From Herbiconiux sp. L3-i23 (GTDB lineage: Bacteria > Actinomycetota > Actinomycetes > Actinomycetales > Microbacteriaceae), in assembly GCF_023734115.1 (NCBI RefSeq), contig NZ_AP025737.1, forward strand, positions 2,604,001 through 2,668,000: a stretch of DNA of 64,000 bases, read 5' to 3'. Below are positions 1 through 8,228 of this stretch, in pieces. Position 1 is the stretch's first letter, and each line of letters opens with the position of its first letter. The translations under genes and the position numbers were made by a program. Under the pieces are notes generated by a model. The model had not been told where the DNA came from, did not search any database, and was given only the letters and a program-made list of their open reading frames with translations.

Positions 1-37
1 GGGCGAGCATGACGTCGATGTCGACGATGATCGCCAT
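1..37 (-). CDS. XRE-family transcriptional regulator, N-terminal fragment
   Basis: Only the first 12 codons are inside the window (MAIIVDIDVMLA), read leftward from an ATG at 37. The start codon overlaps the TGA of the upstream DUF2975 gene, so the two are translationally coupled. This N-terminus is typical of the short (about 70 aa) Cro/C1-type helix-turn-helix proteins that follow DUF2975 membrane proteins. The family assignment rests on this short peptide plus context; the HTH itself lies outside the window. Confidence 0.7.
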   Translation of the reverse strand, partial: MAIIVDIDVMLA

Positions 38-519
38 CAGACGACCTCGGCGAGTTCGTCGCGGAGGTTCGTCGCGCTGCGGAGCAGCCCGCGCATGACC
101 ACCATGAGCAGCACGAAGGCGGCGGCGAGGATGACCGCTCCCCCGATGATCACGATCAATCCGGGTGCGTCGAGGCGCGGCTCGACGACCAGCACGATGT
201 GCGCGGCGACGGCGGTGAGCAGCACCGTGGCGACGACGCCGCTCCAGATGATCACGTCGACCCACCGGAAGGCGCCGTCGGTGAAGATCGCGTCGCGGCG
301 CACGCGCGACAGTAGCGCCCACACGGCGACCAGCGCGACCTGCAGGCACACCCCGACTCCGATGCCGGCGACCGCGTAGGCGACGCCGAACTCGTCGAGA
401 CCGGCATCGCTCGTGACACCGCGCCCGATGGCGGGGATCGCGAAGACCTGCACCACCAGAATGCCGAAGACGATCGAGACGACGAGGACGCGGAGGCCGG
501 CGATGACGAGACGACTCAT
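37..519 (-). CDS. DUF2975 family membrane protein
   Basis: 160 aa with four predicted membrane segments (about residues 7-28, 46-69, 86-110 and 120-143) and short charged loops. Length and topology fit DUF2975, a family of unknown function almost always encoded directly upstream of a small XRE regulator, as here. The start at 519 abuts a perfect palindrome (520-536) and has no clear Shine-Dalgarno, so a leaderless transcript repressed by the partner regulator is likely. The two proteins may form a membrane-sensor/repressor pair; that is inference. Confidence 0.8.
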   Translation of the reverse strand: MSRLVIAGLRVLVVSIVFGILVVQVFAIPAIGRGVTSDAGLDEFGVAYAVAGIGVGVCLQVALVAVWALLSRVRRDAIFTDGAFRWVDVIIWSGVVATVLLTAVAAHIVLVVEPRLDAPGLIVIIGGAVILAAAFVLLMVVMRGLLRSATNLRDELAEVV

Positions 520-536
520 CTATCGATTCTCGATAG
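520..536. promoter_or_regulatory. Palindromic operator at the DUF2975/XRE promoter
   Basis: CTATCGA-TTC-TCGATAG is a perfect 7-bp inverted repeat with a 3-bp spacer lying directly against the ATG of the DUF2975 gene (519). It would cover the -10 region and transcription start of a leaderless message. Binding by the downstream XRE protein (autorepression) is inferred from position and symmetry. Confidence 0.55.
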
Positions 537-650
537 CTAACGATCGGAAGTCAATAGCCCCTCCCCGGACTCCTCGGCGCTCACGGACCGAATCAAGGAA
601 AAAGCACGCCTCAGTCACAACTCCATGCCGATCCGAGCTCGCGCGACCCG

Positions 651-778
651 AAATCTCCTTGATTTGGTCAGTCACAGCCCGAGGTGCCGAACCGAATGCA
701 GGAGATTCTCGTCAGAAGGGGCGTATTCGGGCGCGAATCGGGGCTGCTCGGCAGAATCTCCTGCATTTGGTCCGTCAC
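651..778. repeat. Three copies of a 25-bp intergenic repeat, in +/-/+ orientation
   Basis: Copies lie at 651-675 (+), 684-708 (-) and 754-778 (+). The shared core is GAATCTCCTGCATTTGGTC followed by NGTCAC; copy 1 differs at a few bases. Copies 2 and 3 form an inverted pair that could fold into a hairpin with a 45-nt loop. The rest of the gene-free stretch 537-864 shows no convincing gene. This looks like a dispersed REP-like element of the genome. Confidence 0.6.
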
Positions 779-864
779 ACAGGCGGGAAAGGCGGAGTGC
801 CTGCTGCGCCGGATGTCGCTTCGCGTTCACCCCGGCGTCACCGGGTGGCACTACCGTCGCCGGC

Positions 865-1023
865 ATGACGAGCTGCACGCACTGCGGGGCCGGCGTCGTC
901 TACCGCTTCCGCCGCAGCACTGCCTCGGCGACCGCGGGCTACGCGTACGTCTGCATCGCCCGCGACGACCACTTCTGGTTCGAGGCGCGCGCGGACAACG
1001 CACGCCTCAGCCGATCGGCGTGA
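865..1023 (+). CDS. Small hypothetical protein with a CTHC motif
   Basis: 52 aa beginning MTSCTHCGAG, with one CxxC pair near the N-terminus and a third Cys around residue 30. No family is recognised. The ATG at 865 is preceded by TACCGT (852-857) with a 7-nt spacer, the leaderless-promoter layout seen at many genes here. Its 3' end overlaps the convergent NTF2-like gene by 17 bp. A larger frame starting upstream would run through the repeat elements and is less likely. Existence as a real gene is uncertain. Confidence 0.35.
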   Translation: MTSCTHCGAGVVYRFRRSTASATAGYAYVCIARDDHFWFEARADNARLSRSA

Positions 1024-1366
1024 GCACGCCGATCTTCCACTCGCCCGCGTCGCCGACGAGCTGGTAGACGAAGCGCTCCCTCGCCCGGCCGCCGCTGAAC
1101 CAGGTCACGTCGGCCCAGATGCTGTGCTCGCCGCTCGCGACCACGTCGATCGTGTTCGTGGTTTCGTCGACCCCTTCGTATTGACCCCACGCCGACGCGA
1201 AGAACTGTTCGGTCTGGGTCCGATCCGTCACCGCGATCGACTGCCCGGGGAACAGGATGAGCGCCGGCACCGCGTAGAGCTCCGCGACTGCCGCCTCGTC
1301 CCGCGCGAGCAGCGCATCACCGTAGCGGCGGAAGAACTCGGACACGACATCATCGATCTCCGTCAT
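1007..1366 (-). CDS. SnoaL/NTF2-like domain protein
   Basis: 119 aa. The opening MTEIDDVVSEFFRRYGDALL and the later pattern of a small cone-shaped alpha+beta fold fit the nuclear transport factor 2 / SnoaL-like superfamily (DUF4440-type), usually 110-140 aa. Members are isomerases, hydrolases or ligand-binding proteins; no catalytic residue set allows a specific function here. It stands alone between a possible small convergent gene and the divergent LLM oxidoreductase gene. Confidence 0.65.
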   Translation of the reverse strand: MTEIDDVVSEFFRRYGDALLARDEAAVAELYAVPALILFPGQSIAVTDRTQTEQFFASAWGQYEGVDETTNTIDVVASGEHSIWADVTWFSGGRARERFVYQLVGDAGEWKIGVLTPIG

Positions 1367-1439
1367 GACCGGCAGCGTAGGAAGCGTTGAGGACGACGGC
1401 CGTCCGCTTCCGCACAGATGACCTACTTAGGCTGGAACG

Positions 1440-2315
1440 GTGACCGACTCGACCGCCGCGCTTTCCTCGACCTGGACAGACCGCCTCGGGAGGGTGGGCG
1501 TATGGCGGAGCACGCCGGAGATCACCCCGGCGCTCGCCGCATCGATCGAGCAGCTCGGCTACGGGACCCTCTGGTTGGGAGGCTCCCCCGCCTCGGATCT
1601 CCGAGCCGCCGAGGAGTTCCTCGACGCAACCGAGAGCCTGCAGGTCGCGACCGGCATCGTCAACATCTGGAAGTCCGACCCCGACGAGCTGGCTCGGTCG
1701 TTCCACCGGATCGAGGCGAAGCATCCCGGACGACTGGTGCTCGGCATCGGCACCGGTCACCGGGAGGCGTCGCCTGAGCGGGTGCGTCCGATCGACGCGA
1801 TGAACCGCTACCTCGATGTCCTCGACCGCGAGGGCGTGCCCGCCGGCGCGCGAGTGCTGTCAGCGCTCGGCCCTCGGATGCTCGAAGTCGCCTCGGAGCG
1901 CAGCGCCGGCACCCATCCCTACCTCACCGTTCCGCAGCAGACGCGCGAGGCCCGCGACGTGTTGGGCGAGGACGCACTCGTCGCCCCCGAGCAGACCGTC
2001 GTGTTCGGCGAGGACACCGCCGAGGCTCGCATCAGCGCGCGGGCATTCCTGAAGAACTACCTGCGACTCGACAACTACACCCGCAACATGCGCCGCGCAG
2101 GCTTCACCGACGCCGATATCGTCGACGGAGGCAGCGACGAGCTCGTCGACGCCCTGGTCGTGCACGGCGACGCCGCAACGATTGCAGCATCGGTCGAGGC
2201 TCACCTCGCCGCGGGCGCCGACCACGTGTGCGTGCAGGTGCAGCCGAGCCGGGAGGACATCCTCGGAGGGCTCTCGGCGCTCGCTGACCGGCTCGGGCTG
2301 CGTCCCACCGCCTGA
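1440..2315 (+). CDS. LLM-class, probably F420-dependent, oxidoreductase (TIGR03620-like)
   Basis: 291 aa TIM-barrel protein of the luciferase-like monooxygenase class. The segment LWLGGSPASDL, the VATGIVNIW strand and LVLGIGTGHRE are typical of the mycobacterial-type F420-dependent subgroup. Such enzymes use F420 (or FMN) to oxidise or reduce small substrates; the substrate is unknown. The GTG start at 1440 follows TAGGCT (1428-1433) by 6 nt, so the message is probably leaderless. It stands alone, convergent with the membrane protein gene at 2320. Confidence 0.8.
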   Translation: MTDSTAALSSTWTDRLGRVGVWRSTPEITPALAASIEQLGYGTLWLGGSPASDLRAAEEFLDATESLQVATGIVNIWKSDPDELARSFHRIEAKHPGRLVLGIGTGHREASPERVRPIDAMNRYLDVLDREGVPAGARVLSALGPRMLEVASERSAGTHPYLTVPQQTREARDVLGEDALVAPEQTVVFGEDTAEARISARAFLKNYLRLDNYTRNMRRAGFTDADIVDGGSDELVDALVVHGDAATIAASVEAHLAAGADHVCVQVQPSREDILGGLSALADRLGLRPTA

Positions 2316-2319
2316 TCGA

Positions 2320-2910
2320 TCACCAGCCGAGCGCCGTCACGAGCCCGAGCGCAGCGGCTGCCACGAGTCCAGTCCACAGCACGATCGCGACCGCCTGCCA
2401 CAGGATCACCCAGCCCTTGCTGACGCCGGACGCGACGAAGAACGCGGCGGTCAGGTGGGTCGGCAGCACCAGCGGGGCGAGGATGCTCGTGCCCGGCACT
2501 CCGAAGCGCACCATCCAGGTGCGGAGGCGCGCCCGCCCCTTGGAGCGTCGGTTCGGCTTCGCCTCGTCGCCGTCGAGCGTCTCGACGCGCGGCTCGGGCT
2601 CGGCGACACCCGCGCCGACGAGGGTCCGCGTCGGGGCGTTCGCCGAAACCTTCGCGGAGCGGCGCGTGACGACGGCGCTTCGCGCACGCGAGCCGAGCAG
2701 CACGACACCGATGACGGCGAGCAGGTTGCCGGTGGCGCCAGCGACGGCCGCCACGATCGGGTTGATGCCGGCGAGGATGCCGAGCGCCGCGGATCCTTCG
2801 CCCTCGACATACGGGATCATGCCCGCGACGGCGACCGCGAGCGGCTGGATGAACTCCGGCACCTGGTCGACGAAGCCCTGAAGGGCTTCGTAGGGGTTGG
2901 AAGCAGACAT
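2320..2910 (-). CDS. Small multidrug-export-like membrane protein
   Basis: 196 aa. Two hydrophobic blocks (about residues 18-75 and 135-195) flank a charged, Arg-rich cytoplasmic linker (about 76-132). Segments such as IPYVEGEGSAALGI and FGVPGTSILAPLVLPTHL match the family often annotated as small multidrug export protein (COG2426-like), in which two hydrophobic halves are separated by a soluble insert. Actual substrate unproven. It lies 82 bp downstream of the MerR gene on the same strand, so regulation by that protein is plausible. Confidence 0.6.
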   Translation of the reverse strand: MSASNPYEALQGFVDQVPEFIQPLAVAVAGMIPYVEGEGSAALGILAGINPIVAAVAGATGNLLAVIGVVLLGSRARSAVVTRRSAKVSANAPTRTLVGAGVAEPEPRVETLDGDEAKPNRRSKGRARLRTWMVRFGVPGTSILAPLVLPTHLTAAFFVASGVSKGWVILWQAVAIVLWTGLVAAAALGLVTALGW

Positions 2911-2992
2911 TGATTTCTTCTCTCTTTCATCGGCCCGGAACCGTCCGGGCGGGTTGACGAAAGAGAGTAGAAACCGTGTTCTCAGAACAGGG

Positions 2993-3784
2993 TCAAGCGG
3001 GTGGATCCGCCGTCGGCGAACGCTCCCCCGAGCTCGGGTTCGCTCCCGGATCCGACGGCGAACGACCGAGGATCTTCCACGCGATGATGCTGGCGCGGAT
3101 GAGGACGTCGTACTGCGCCGGGTTGAACAGCGCCTCCGCCGCCTTCGCGATGGTGTCGCTCGTCACCTGCGGCGTCCGCGACAGGTGCGCCGTCGGGTCG
3201 AGCAGCCACGGGAACGACTCCATGTCGCGGGCGAGTGCGGGAGCGTACTGCTCGGCGAGCTGTTGGCGCGCGTCCTCGTCGGCGTCGGACGGGAGGTTCT
3301 CGAGCGCGACGCTCGCGTCGTCGGGCTCCTGCTGGATCATCGCGCGAACGTCGTCCATCGCGCGGTCGTCGTAGAGCTGCTTGTAGATCATCACGAGCGA
3401 GCGCTCGGGCTTCGACAGCCGCGACGCCACCTCTTCGAATCCGGAGGGCACCTCGGTCGCGGTCGACCCCTGCAGGATCGCGGCGATCTCGACGCGCGCC
3501 CGCTGGAGACGCTCGATGCTCGCGGTGAGCTCGGCGTCGAGCGCGCGCAGTGCCTCTGCGGGGCTCTCGCTGTCGGCGCCGACCTCGTCGATCTGGTCGA
3601 GCGGCACCCCCAGGTCGCGTAGCCGGCGGATCTGCAGCAGCCGCACGAGATGCCGCACTCCGTACTGCTTGTACCCGTTCGAGAGCCGGTCGGGCTGCTC
3701 GAGCAGGCCGGTGCGGTGGTAGTGCCGGACGGTGTTGACTGTCGTCCCGGCGAGGTCGGCGATCTGCTGAGTGCTCCACGCCAT
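2993..3784 (-). CDS. MerR-family transcriptional regulator
   Basis: 263 aa. The first 70 residues carry a MerR winged HTH (STQQIADLAGTTVNTVRHYHRTGLL, then the RHLVRLLQIRRLRDLG wing), followed by a coiled helix (about 75-115) and a C-terminal domain without an obvious metal-Cys cluster. The latter part is longer than in metal sensors and may bind a drug-like ligand. It is the first gene of a pair with the export-like membrane protein. A tandem 19-bp repeat just upstream (3794-3831) may be its operator. Confidence 0.85.
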   Translation of the reverse strand: MAWSTQQIADLAGTTVNTVRHYHRTGLLEQPDRLSNGYKQYGVRHLVRLLQIRRLRDLGVPLDQIDEVGADSESPAEALRALDAELTASIERLQRARVEIAAILQGSTATEVPSGFEEVASRLSKPERSLVMIYKQLYDDRAMDDVRAMIQQEPDDASVALENLPSDADEDARQQLAEQYAPALARDMESFPWLLDPTAHLSRTPQVTSDTIAKAAEALFNPAQYDVLIRASIIAWKILGRSPSDPGANPSSGERSPTADPPA

Positions 3785-3793
3785 CGCTGCTCC

Positions 3794-3831
3794 CTGTCGT
3801 CGGTGAGACGGGCTGTCGTCGGTGAGACGAG
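3794..3831. repeat. Tandem 19-bp repeat upstream of the MerR gene
   Basis: CTGTCGTCGGTGAGACGGG is directly followed by the same unit with one change (ending GAG). It fills most of the 64-bp gap between the MerR start and the stop of the GH2 gene. A TAGGCT box lies just upstream on the minus strand, so the repeat may be in the 5' leader or act as an operator. No further evidence. Confidence 0.5.
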
Positions 3832-3848
3832 CCTAGGGCGCGAGCGTT

Positions 3849-6296
3849 TCAGCGTTCGAGGCTCATGACCAGGTCCTTCGCCGTGCGGATGGCACCGCGG
3901 TACTGTCCCGCAGAGAACCCGGGACCGCCGGACACCGCGATCGTCGCCGTCTGTCCGGGCAGCAGTGTGACGAGCGCCGAGTCCGCGGTCGCCGCGGGAT
4001 CGAGCGTGTCCACCAGGATCGTGAGGTCGCGCACCAGAGTGATCGCCGTCACCGTCACGCGGTCGATGTCAGCCACCCGCTCGACCTCCACGTCGAACTT
4101 CGCCCCACCGAGATCGCTGTGCCGATAGTCGGCGAAGAACCACTCCGCCCGGACATCGCCTACGGCGGCGGTCACGAGTTCGCGGCTGCCGATGCCCGGC
4201 GACGCAAGCGGCGCGGACACCTCCACTCGAGCGGTACCGCGGGGCGGCACCGACAACGCCATCCGCTCGCTAGCGAGCGATCCGCCGTCGTAGTCGACCC
4301 GCGCCAGCTCCAACTCCCCCGTCCACTCGTCGGCGGTGTCGTTCACGGCCACGACGACGAGACCGTCACTGTCGGGCTGGATGGTGAGCAGACGCTCGGC
4401 GTACGCGAGCCTCAGCGCATGCAGCAGCGGCTTGGCGCGCTCGTATCCGTCGACGGCCGCCCATGAGGTGACCGGCCAGCAGTCGTTGAGCTGCCACACG
4501 ATCGTGCCGGTGCAGTGCGGAGTCAGCGAACGGAACCATTCGATGCCGGTACGGATGGCGACCGCCTGGTTGAGCGACATCGCCCAATGCCAGTCGGCCA
4601 TGTCGTTCGGGAGCGGGAAGTGCGCGACGAGACCGTCGATCAGCTTGACATTGCCCTCCGCCGCCTTCTGATGCACCAGCATGCCGGGCGACTCGGGGGT
4701 GAGCGGCGAGTCGGAGATCGATGCGGTGAGCGTCGACCAGGTCGGCGGCCCCTGCCACCCGAACTCGGCGACGAAGCGCGGCCGGTGGTCGCGGTAGTGC
4801 GGATAGTCCTCGCGGTTCCACAGATCCCAGAGGTGCACCGATCCGGTCGCCGCGTCGTTCTGCGCCGCATCCCGGTCGGGCGAGAACGGGCTACCCGGCG
4901 TGTACGCGACGTGAGACGCAAGCTCGGCGACGAGCTGCGGGAAGAGCTCGTAGTAGTAATACGACCCCCACGTGCGGCCGTCGAGCCGCGGCTCCCAGCC
5001 CCACTCCTGGAAGCCCCAGATGTTCTCGTTGTTGCCGTTCAGCAGCACGAGCGACGGATGCGCGCCCAGCCGCACGATCGCCTCGCGCGCCTCGGCCTCG
5101 ATCTCGGAGCGCATCGGCTCCTCCTCCGAGTAGGCGGCGCACGCGAGCAGGAAGTCCTGCCAGACGAGCACGCCCCGCTCGTCGCACTTGGCGTAGAAGT
5201 CGTCGGACTCGTAGATGCCGCCGCCCCACACGCGGAGCAGGTTGATGTTCGCGAACCGCGCCTGCTCGATGCGGCGGGCGTAACGGGCTCGGTCGACGCG
5301 ATGCGGGAAGGCGTCGTCGGGGATCCAGTTCGCCCCGCGCACGAAGATCGGTTCGCCGTTGACGACGATGGTGAAGGGGGCGCCGCTCTCATCGGGTGCC
5401 GTATCGATCGTCACGGTCCGGAAGCCGACGCGCTTCGACACCCGGTCGAGCACGCTCTGTCCCGAGCGCAACTCGATCTCGAGGTCGTAGAGCGGCTGCT
5501 CACCGTGCCCGACCGGCCACCACAACTCAGCGTCGGGCACCGTGAGAGTCAGCGTGATGGAGCGGGCGTCACCCTCGAGCGTGGTGCGCACCTCCCGTGT
5601 GCCGACGGTGGCGATCACCTCGACCGCGTCGTTGCCGGTCCGATCGATCGCGACCGTCAGCTGAGCGGTGGGCACCCCGCCGACGACCGTGGCCACCACC
5701 CGCGACTCGGTGATGCGCGCCGTCGACCAGGTCTCGAGCCGCACGCCCCGCCAGAGTCCCGACGTCGAGGTGTCGATGCCCCAGTCCCAGCCGAAGCTGC
5801 AGGCCATCTTGCGCACCGCGTTGTACGGGTGGTGGTTGACGTGCGGGCGGTAACCCTGCTCGAGGCTCGCCGCGTCGGCGGCGGGCACAGGCGCCGAGAA
5901 GGCGACCTCCAACGCAGCGTCTCCGTGTCCCAGCGCACCGGTCACATCGAACCGGTACGAGCGGTGCATATTGCGGGTCTTGGCGAGCGGCCGGCCGTCG
6001 AGCGTGATGCTCGCGATCGTGTCGATGCCGTCGAAGACCAGTTCCTGGCGCTCGCTGCCGTCCGGCTGCCACGCGATCGCGCGCCGGTAGGTCCAGTCGG
6101 TGACACCGATCCACTTCTGCGCCGACTCGTTGTCATCGAGATACGGGTCGTCGATGAGGCCCGCGGCGAGCAGGTCGGTGTGCACCGACCCGGGCACCGT
6201 CGCCGTGATGGCTCCGGCATAGACGACCGCGTCCGGGGCGGCGGACCTCTCACCGGGGGCGACGGTCCAGCCGTCGTGCAGCTCGACACGCTTCAT
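3849..6296 (-). CDS. GH2 glycosidase, beta-mannosidase-like
   Basis: 815 aa, the usual size for GH2 beta-mannosidases. The N-terminal sugar-binding jelly roll (MKRVELHDGWTVAPG...; WTYRRAI) is followed by Ig-like and TIM-barrel domains. The acid/base is E424 in NGNNENIWG and the likely nucleophile E511 in VAEFGWQGPP; both motifs are characteristic of GH2 beta-mannosidases. Motif RVWGGGIYESDDFY is also typical. No signal peptide, so it acts in the cytoplasm on imported beta-mannosides or related oligosaccharides. It is the last gene of the sugar operon, 86 bp after the GH1 gene. Exact specificity is not provable from sequence. Confidence 0.9.
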   Translation of the reverse strand: MKRVELHDGWTVAPGERSAAPDAVVYAGAITATVPGSVHTDLLAAGLIDDPYLDDNESAQKWIGVTDWTYRRAIAWQPDGSERQELVFDGIDTIASITLDGRPLAKTRNMHRSYRFDVTGALGHGDAALEVAFSAPVPAADAASLEQGYRPHVNHHPYNAVRKMACSFGWDWGIDTSTSGLWRGVRLETWSTARITESRVVATVVGGVPTAQLTVAIDRTGNDAVEVIATVGTREVRTTLEGDARSITLTLTVPDAELWWPVGHGEQPLYDLEIELRSGQSVLDRVSKRVGFRTVTIDTAPDESGAPFTIVVNGEPIFVRGANWIPDDAFPHRVDRARYARRIEQARFANINLLRVWGGGIYESDDFYAKCDERGVLVWQDFLLACAAYSEEEPMRSEIEAEAREAIVRLGAHPSLVLLNGNNENIWGFQEWGWEPRLDGRTWGSYYYYELFPQLVAELASHVAYTPGSPFSPDRDAAQNDAATGSVHLWDLWNREDYPHYRDHRPRFVAEFGWQGPPTWSTLTASISDSPLTPESPGMLVHQKAAEGNVKLIDGLVAHFPLPNDMADWHWAMSLNQAVAIRTGIEWFRSLTPHCTGTIVWQLNDCWPVTSWAAVDGYERAKPLLHALRLAYAERLLTIQPDSDGLVVVAVNDTADEWTGELELARVDYDGGSLASERMALSVPPRGTARVEVSAPLASPGIGSRELVTAAVGDVRAEWFFADYRHSDLGGAKFDVEVERVADIDRVTVTAITLVRDLTILVDTLDPAATADSALVTLLPGQTATIAVSGGPGFSAGQYRGAIRTAKDLVMSLER

Positions 6297-6382
6297 CGCG
6301 CGAGGCCTCTCTACTTCAGTTCAGCGACCGATCGTCGTGGAAAACGGTGGGGCGGAGCACGGTCGAACCCCGCCCCACCTGC

Positions 6383-7807
6383 TCATCCAGCCGCCGCGGC
6401 GGCTGCGTTCTCGGGAGCTCCCTCGGCTGCACCGGCACCGAGCGGCCCGCCCAGATATCCGGCCAACCACTTCGCGCTGGTCTTCGGGGTGCGCACTTGC
6501 GTGTCGTAGTCGACGTGCACGATGCCGAAGCGGCGCGAGTAGCCCCACGCCCACTCCCAGTTGTCCATCAACGACCAGACGAAGTAGCCCTGCAACGGCA
6601 GGCCGCGCTCGACCGCGTCGGCGCAGGCGGCGAGGTGCTTCTGCAGGTAGTCCGTGCGCTCCAAATCGTCGACGCTTCCGTCCTCCGACACGATGTCGGC
6701 GTAGGCCGACCCGTTCTCGGTGATGTAGATCGGCAGCTCCGGCGCGATGTCGTGCACCATCTCGACCACGTCGACGAGACCGTCGGGGTGGATCTCCCAG
6801 CCCATCAGCGTCTTGGCGGCGCCGGTGTCGACGAACTCGACGAACTCGCTGCCCGGGTAGGCGCTCGCCTCGTCACGCGGAGTGCCCGCGCGGAGGGTGT
6901 GCCGGCTGTAGAAGTTGATGCCCATGAAGTCGATCGGCGCCGAGATCAGCTCGAGATCGGCGGGCGTCGCGTTCTCGGCGAACCACTCCCCGTCACCGAG
7001 GTCGTCGAGCACGTCGGCCGGGTAGCTACCGCGCAGCACCGGGTCGAGGAAGAACCGGTTGCCGAGCCCGTCGATGCGGCGGGCCGCATCGACGTCGTCC
7101 GCGCTGTCCGTGGCGGCGCGGATCGAGTACAGGTTGAGCGTCGTGCCGACGGTCGCTTCGGGTGCGGCGCGGCGGATCTCGGGAAGGGCGAGGCCGTGGC
7201 CGAGCAGCAGGTGGTGCGCAGCGTGCGCCGCGAGCACCCCCTCCTGACGGCCGGGCGCGTGCACACCGCTCGCGTAGCCGAGGAACGACGAGCACCACGG
7301 CTCGTTGAGCGTGATCCAGTGGTCGACGACATCGCCGAGCGCCTCGACGGTGAGCGCCGAGTACTCCGCGAAGCGGTAGGCGGTGTCGCGGTTCAACCAG
7401 CCGCCCTGCTCTTCGAGCGTCTGCGGCAGATCCCAGTGGTAGAGCGTCGCCCACGGGGTGATGCCGCTCTCGCGTAGCGTCTCGGCGAGCCGGCGGTAGA
7501 AGTCGAGTCCCTTCTGGTTCGGCGCTCCAGTCCCGGTCGCCTGGATGCGCGGCCACGCGATCGAGAAGCGGTAGGCGTCGACGCCGAGGTCGGCCATCAG
7601 CGCGACGTCTTCGCCGACCCGGTGGTAGTGGTCGTCGGCGACATCACCCGTCGACCCGTCGGCGATCGCGCCGGGACGCAGGGCGAGGGTGTCCCAGATG
7701 CTCGCGCCGCGGCCGTCTTCGGTGGTCGCGCCTTCGATCTGGTACGACGCGGTGGCCGTGCCGATGACGAACGATGCGGGCAGCTCGGTGCGGTGCCGAT
7801 CCGCCAT
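6383..7807 (-). CDS. GH1 beta-glucosidase-like glycosidase
   Basis: 474 aa, normal for GH1. Motifs: N-terminal FVIGTATASYQIEGA, acid/base E169 in TLNEPW, nucleophile E364 in YITENGSA, and the C-terminal GYFVWSLMDNWEWAWGYSRRFG. The start at 7807 is chosen because GAAGGAGG stands 6-7 nt ahead and the GIGTATASYQ block begins right after; a longer frame lacks homology. No signal peptide, so cytoplasmic cleavage of imported beta-glycosides. Only 2 nt separate it from the upstream tautomerase gene, indicating co-translation. Confidence 0.93.
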   Translation of the reverse strand: MADRHRTELPASFVIGTATASYQIEGATTEDGRGASIWDTLALRPGAIADGSTGDVADDHYHRVGEDVALMADLGVDAYRFSIAWPRIQATGTGAPNQKGLDFYRRLAETLRESGITPWATLYHWDLPQTLEEQGGWLNRDTAYRFAEYSALTVEALGDVVDHWITLNEPWCSSFLGYASGVHAPGRQEGVLAAHAAHHLLLGHGLALPEIRRAAPEATVGTTLNLYSIRAATDSADDVDAARRIDGLGNRFFLDPVLRGSYPADVLDDLGDGEWFAENATPADLELISAPIDFMGINFYSRHTLRAGTPRDEASAYPGSEFVEFVDTGAAKTLMGWEIHPDGLVDVVEMVHDIAPELPIYITENGSAYADIVSEDGSVDDLERTDYLQKHLAACADAVERGLPLQGYFVWSLMDNWEWAWGYSRRFGIVHVDYDTQVRTPKTSAKWLAGYLGGPLGAGAAEGAPENAAAAAAG

Positions 7808-7809
7808 GT

Positions 7810-8172
7810 TCAGGCCTCCTTCGAGGGAGCGAGCCAGTCGCCGTCGCCGTTCTCGCTGAGCGCGATGAGGATGTCGTCGCGCTTGATGCCGAGGGCCGCG
7901 AGGCGGTCGACGATGAGGTTCGCGCCGCGCTGCTTCACCTCGGGCGAGTAGCCGTTGTAGGCGAGGATCTGGATGAAGACGATGTCGCTGCGGTCGGCGT
8001 CCGGGAAGGTGCGGCTGTAGAACAGGTCGCCCTTCTCGTGCAGACGGAAGATCTGGAACAGGTCGTCGGCCGGCATCTCCCATCCGTCGACGAGCGCGGT
8101 GTGGATGGCTTCGCTCATCTGCGGGCGAAGGTCGGCGAGGTGGTCGTGGAGGTCCACGCGGACGAGGGGCAT
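7810..8172 (-). CDS. Tautomerase family protein (Tautomerase_2 type)
   Basis: 120 aa starting MPLVRVDL. The Pro right after the initiator Met is the catalytic N-terminal base of the tautomerase superfamily. Length and the segment DDLFQIFRLHEKGDL match the Tautomerase_2 subgroup often found in sugar-catabolism operons. The start is fixed by that Pro. It may interconvert keto/enol forms of a sugar-derived product made by the neighbouring reductase; this is inference. Confidence 0.82.
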   Translation of the reverse strand: MPLVRVDLHDHLADLRPQMSEAIHTALVDGWEMPADDLFQIFRLHEKGDLFYSRTFPDADRSDIVFIQILAYNGYSPEVKQRGANLIVDRLAALGIKRDDILIALSENGDGDWLAPSKEA

Positions 8173-8228
8173 CGTTGCTTCGTTTCTCTTGTATCGGTTG
8201 TGATGGATCGGTCGGTGGGAACGCCGGG

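Noticed and set aside
625-1023. A 132-residue gene covering the 25-bp repeats
   Set aside because: Its N-terminal half is repeat DNA; only the last 52 codons have a plausible promoter and start.
4515-6509. A 664-residue reading frame opposite the GH2 gene
   Set aside because: It mirrors the GH2 frame in high-GC DNA, is Arg-rich, has no domain or start signal, and the GH2 gene has clear catalytic motifs.
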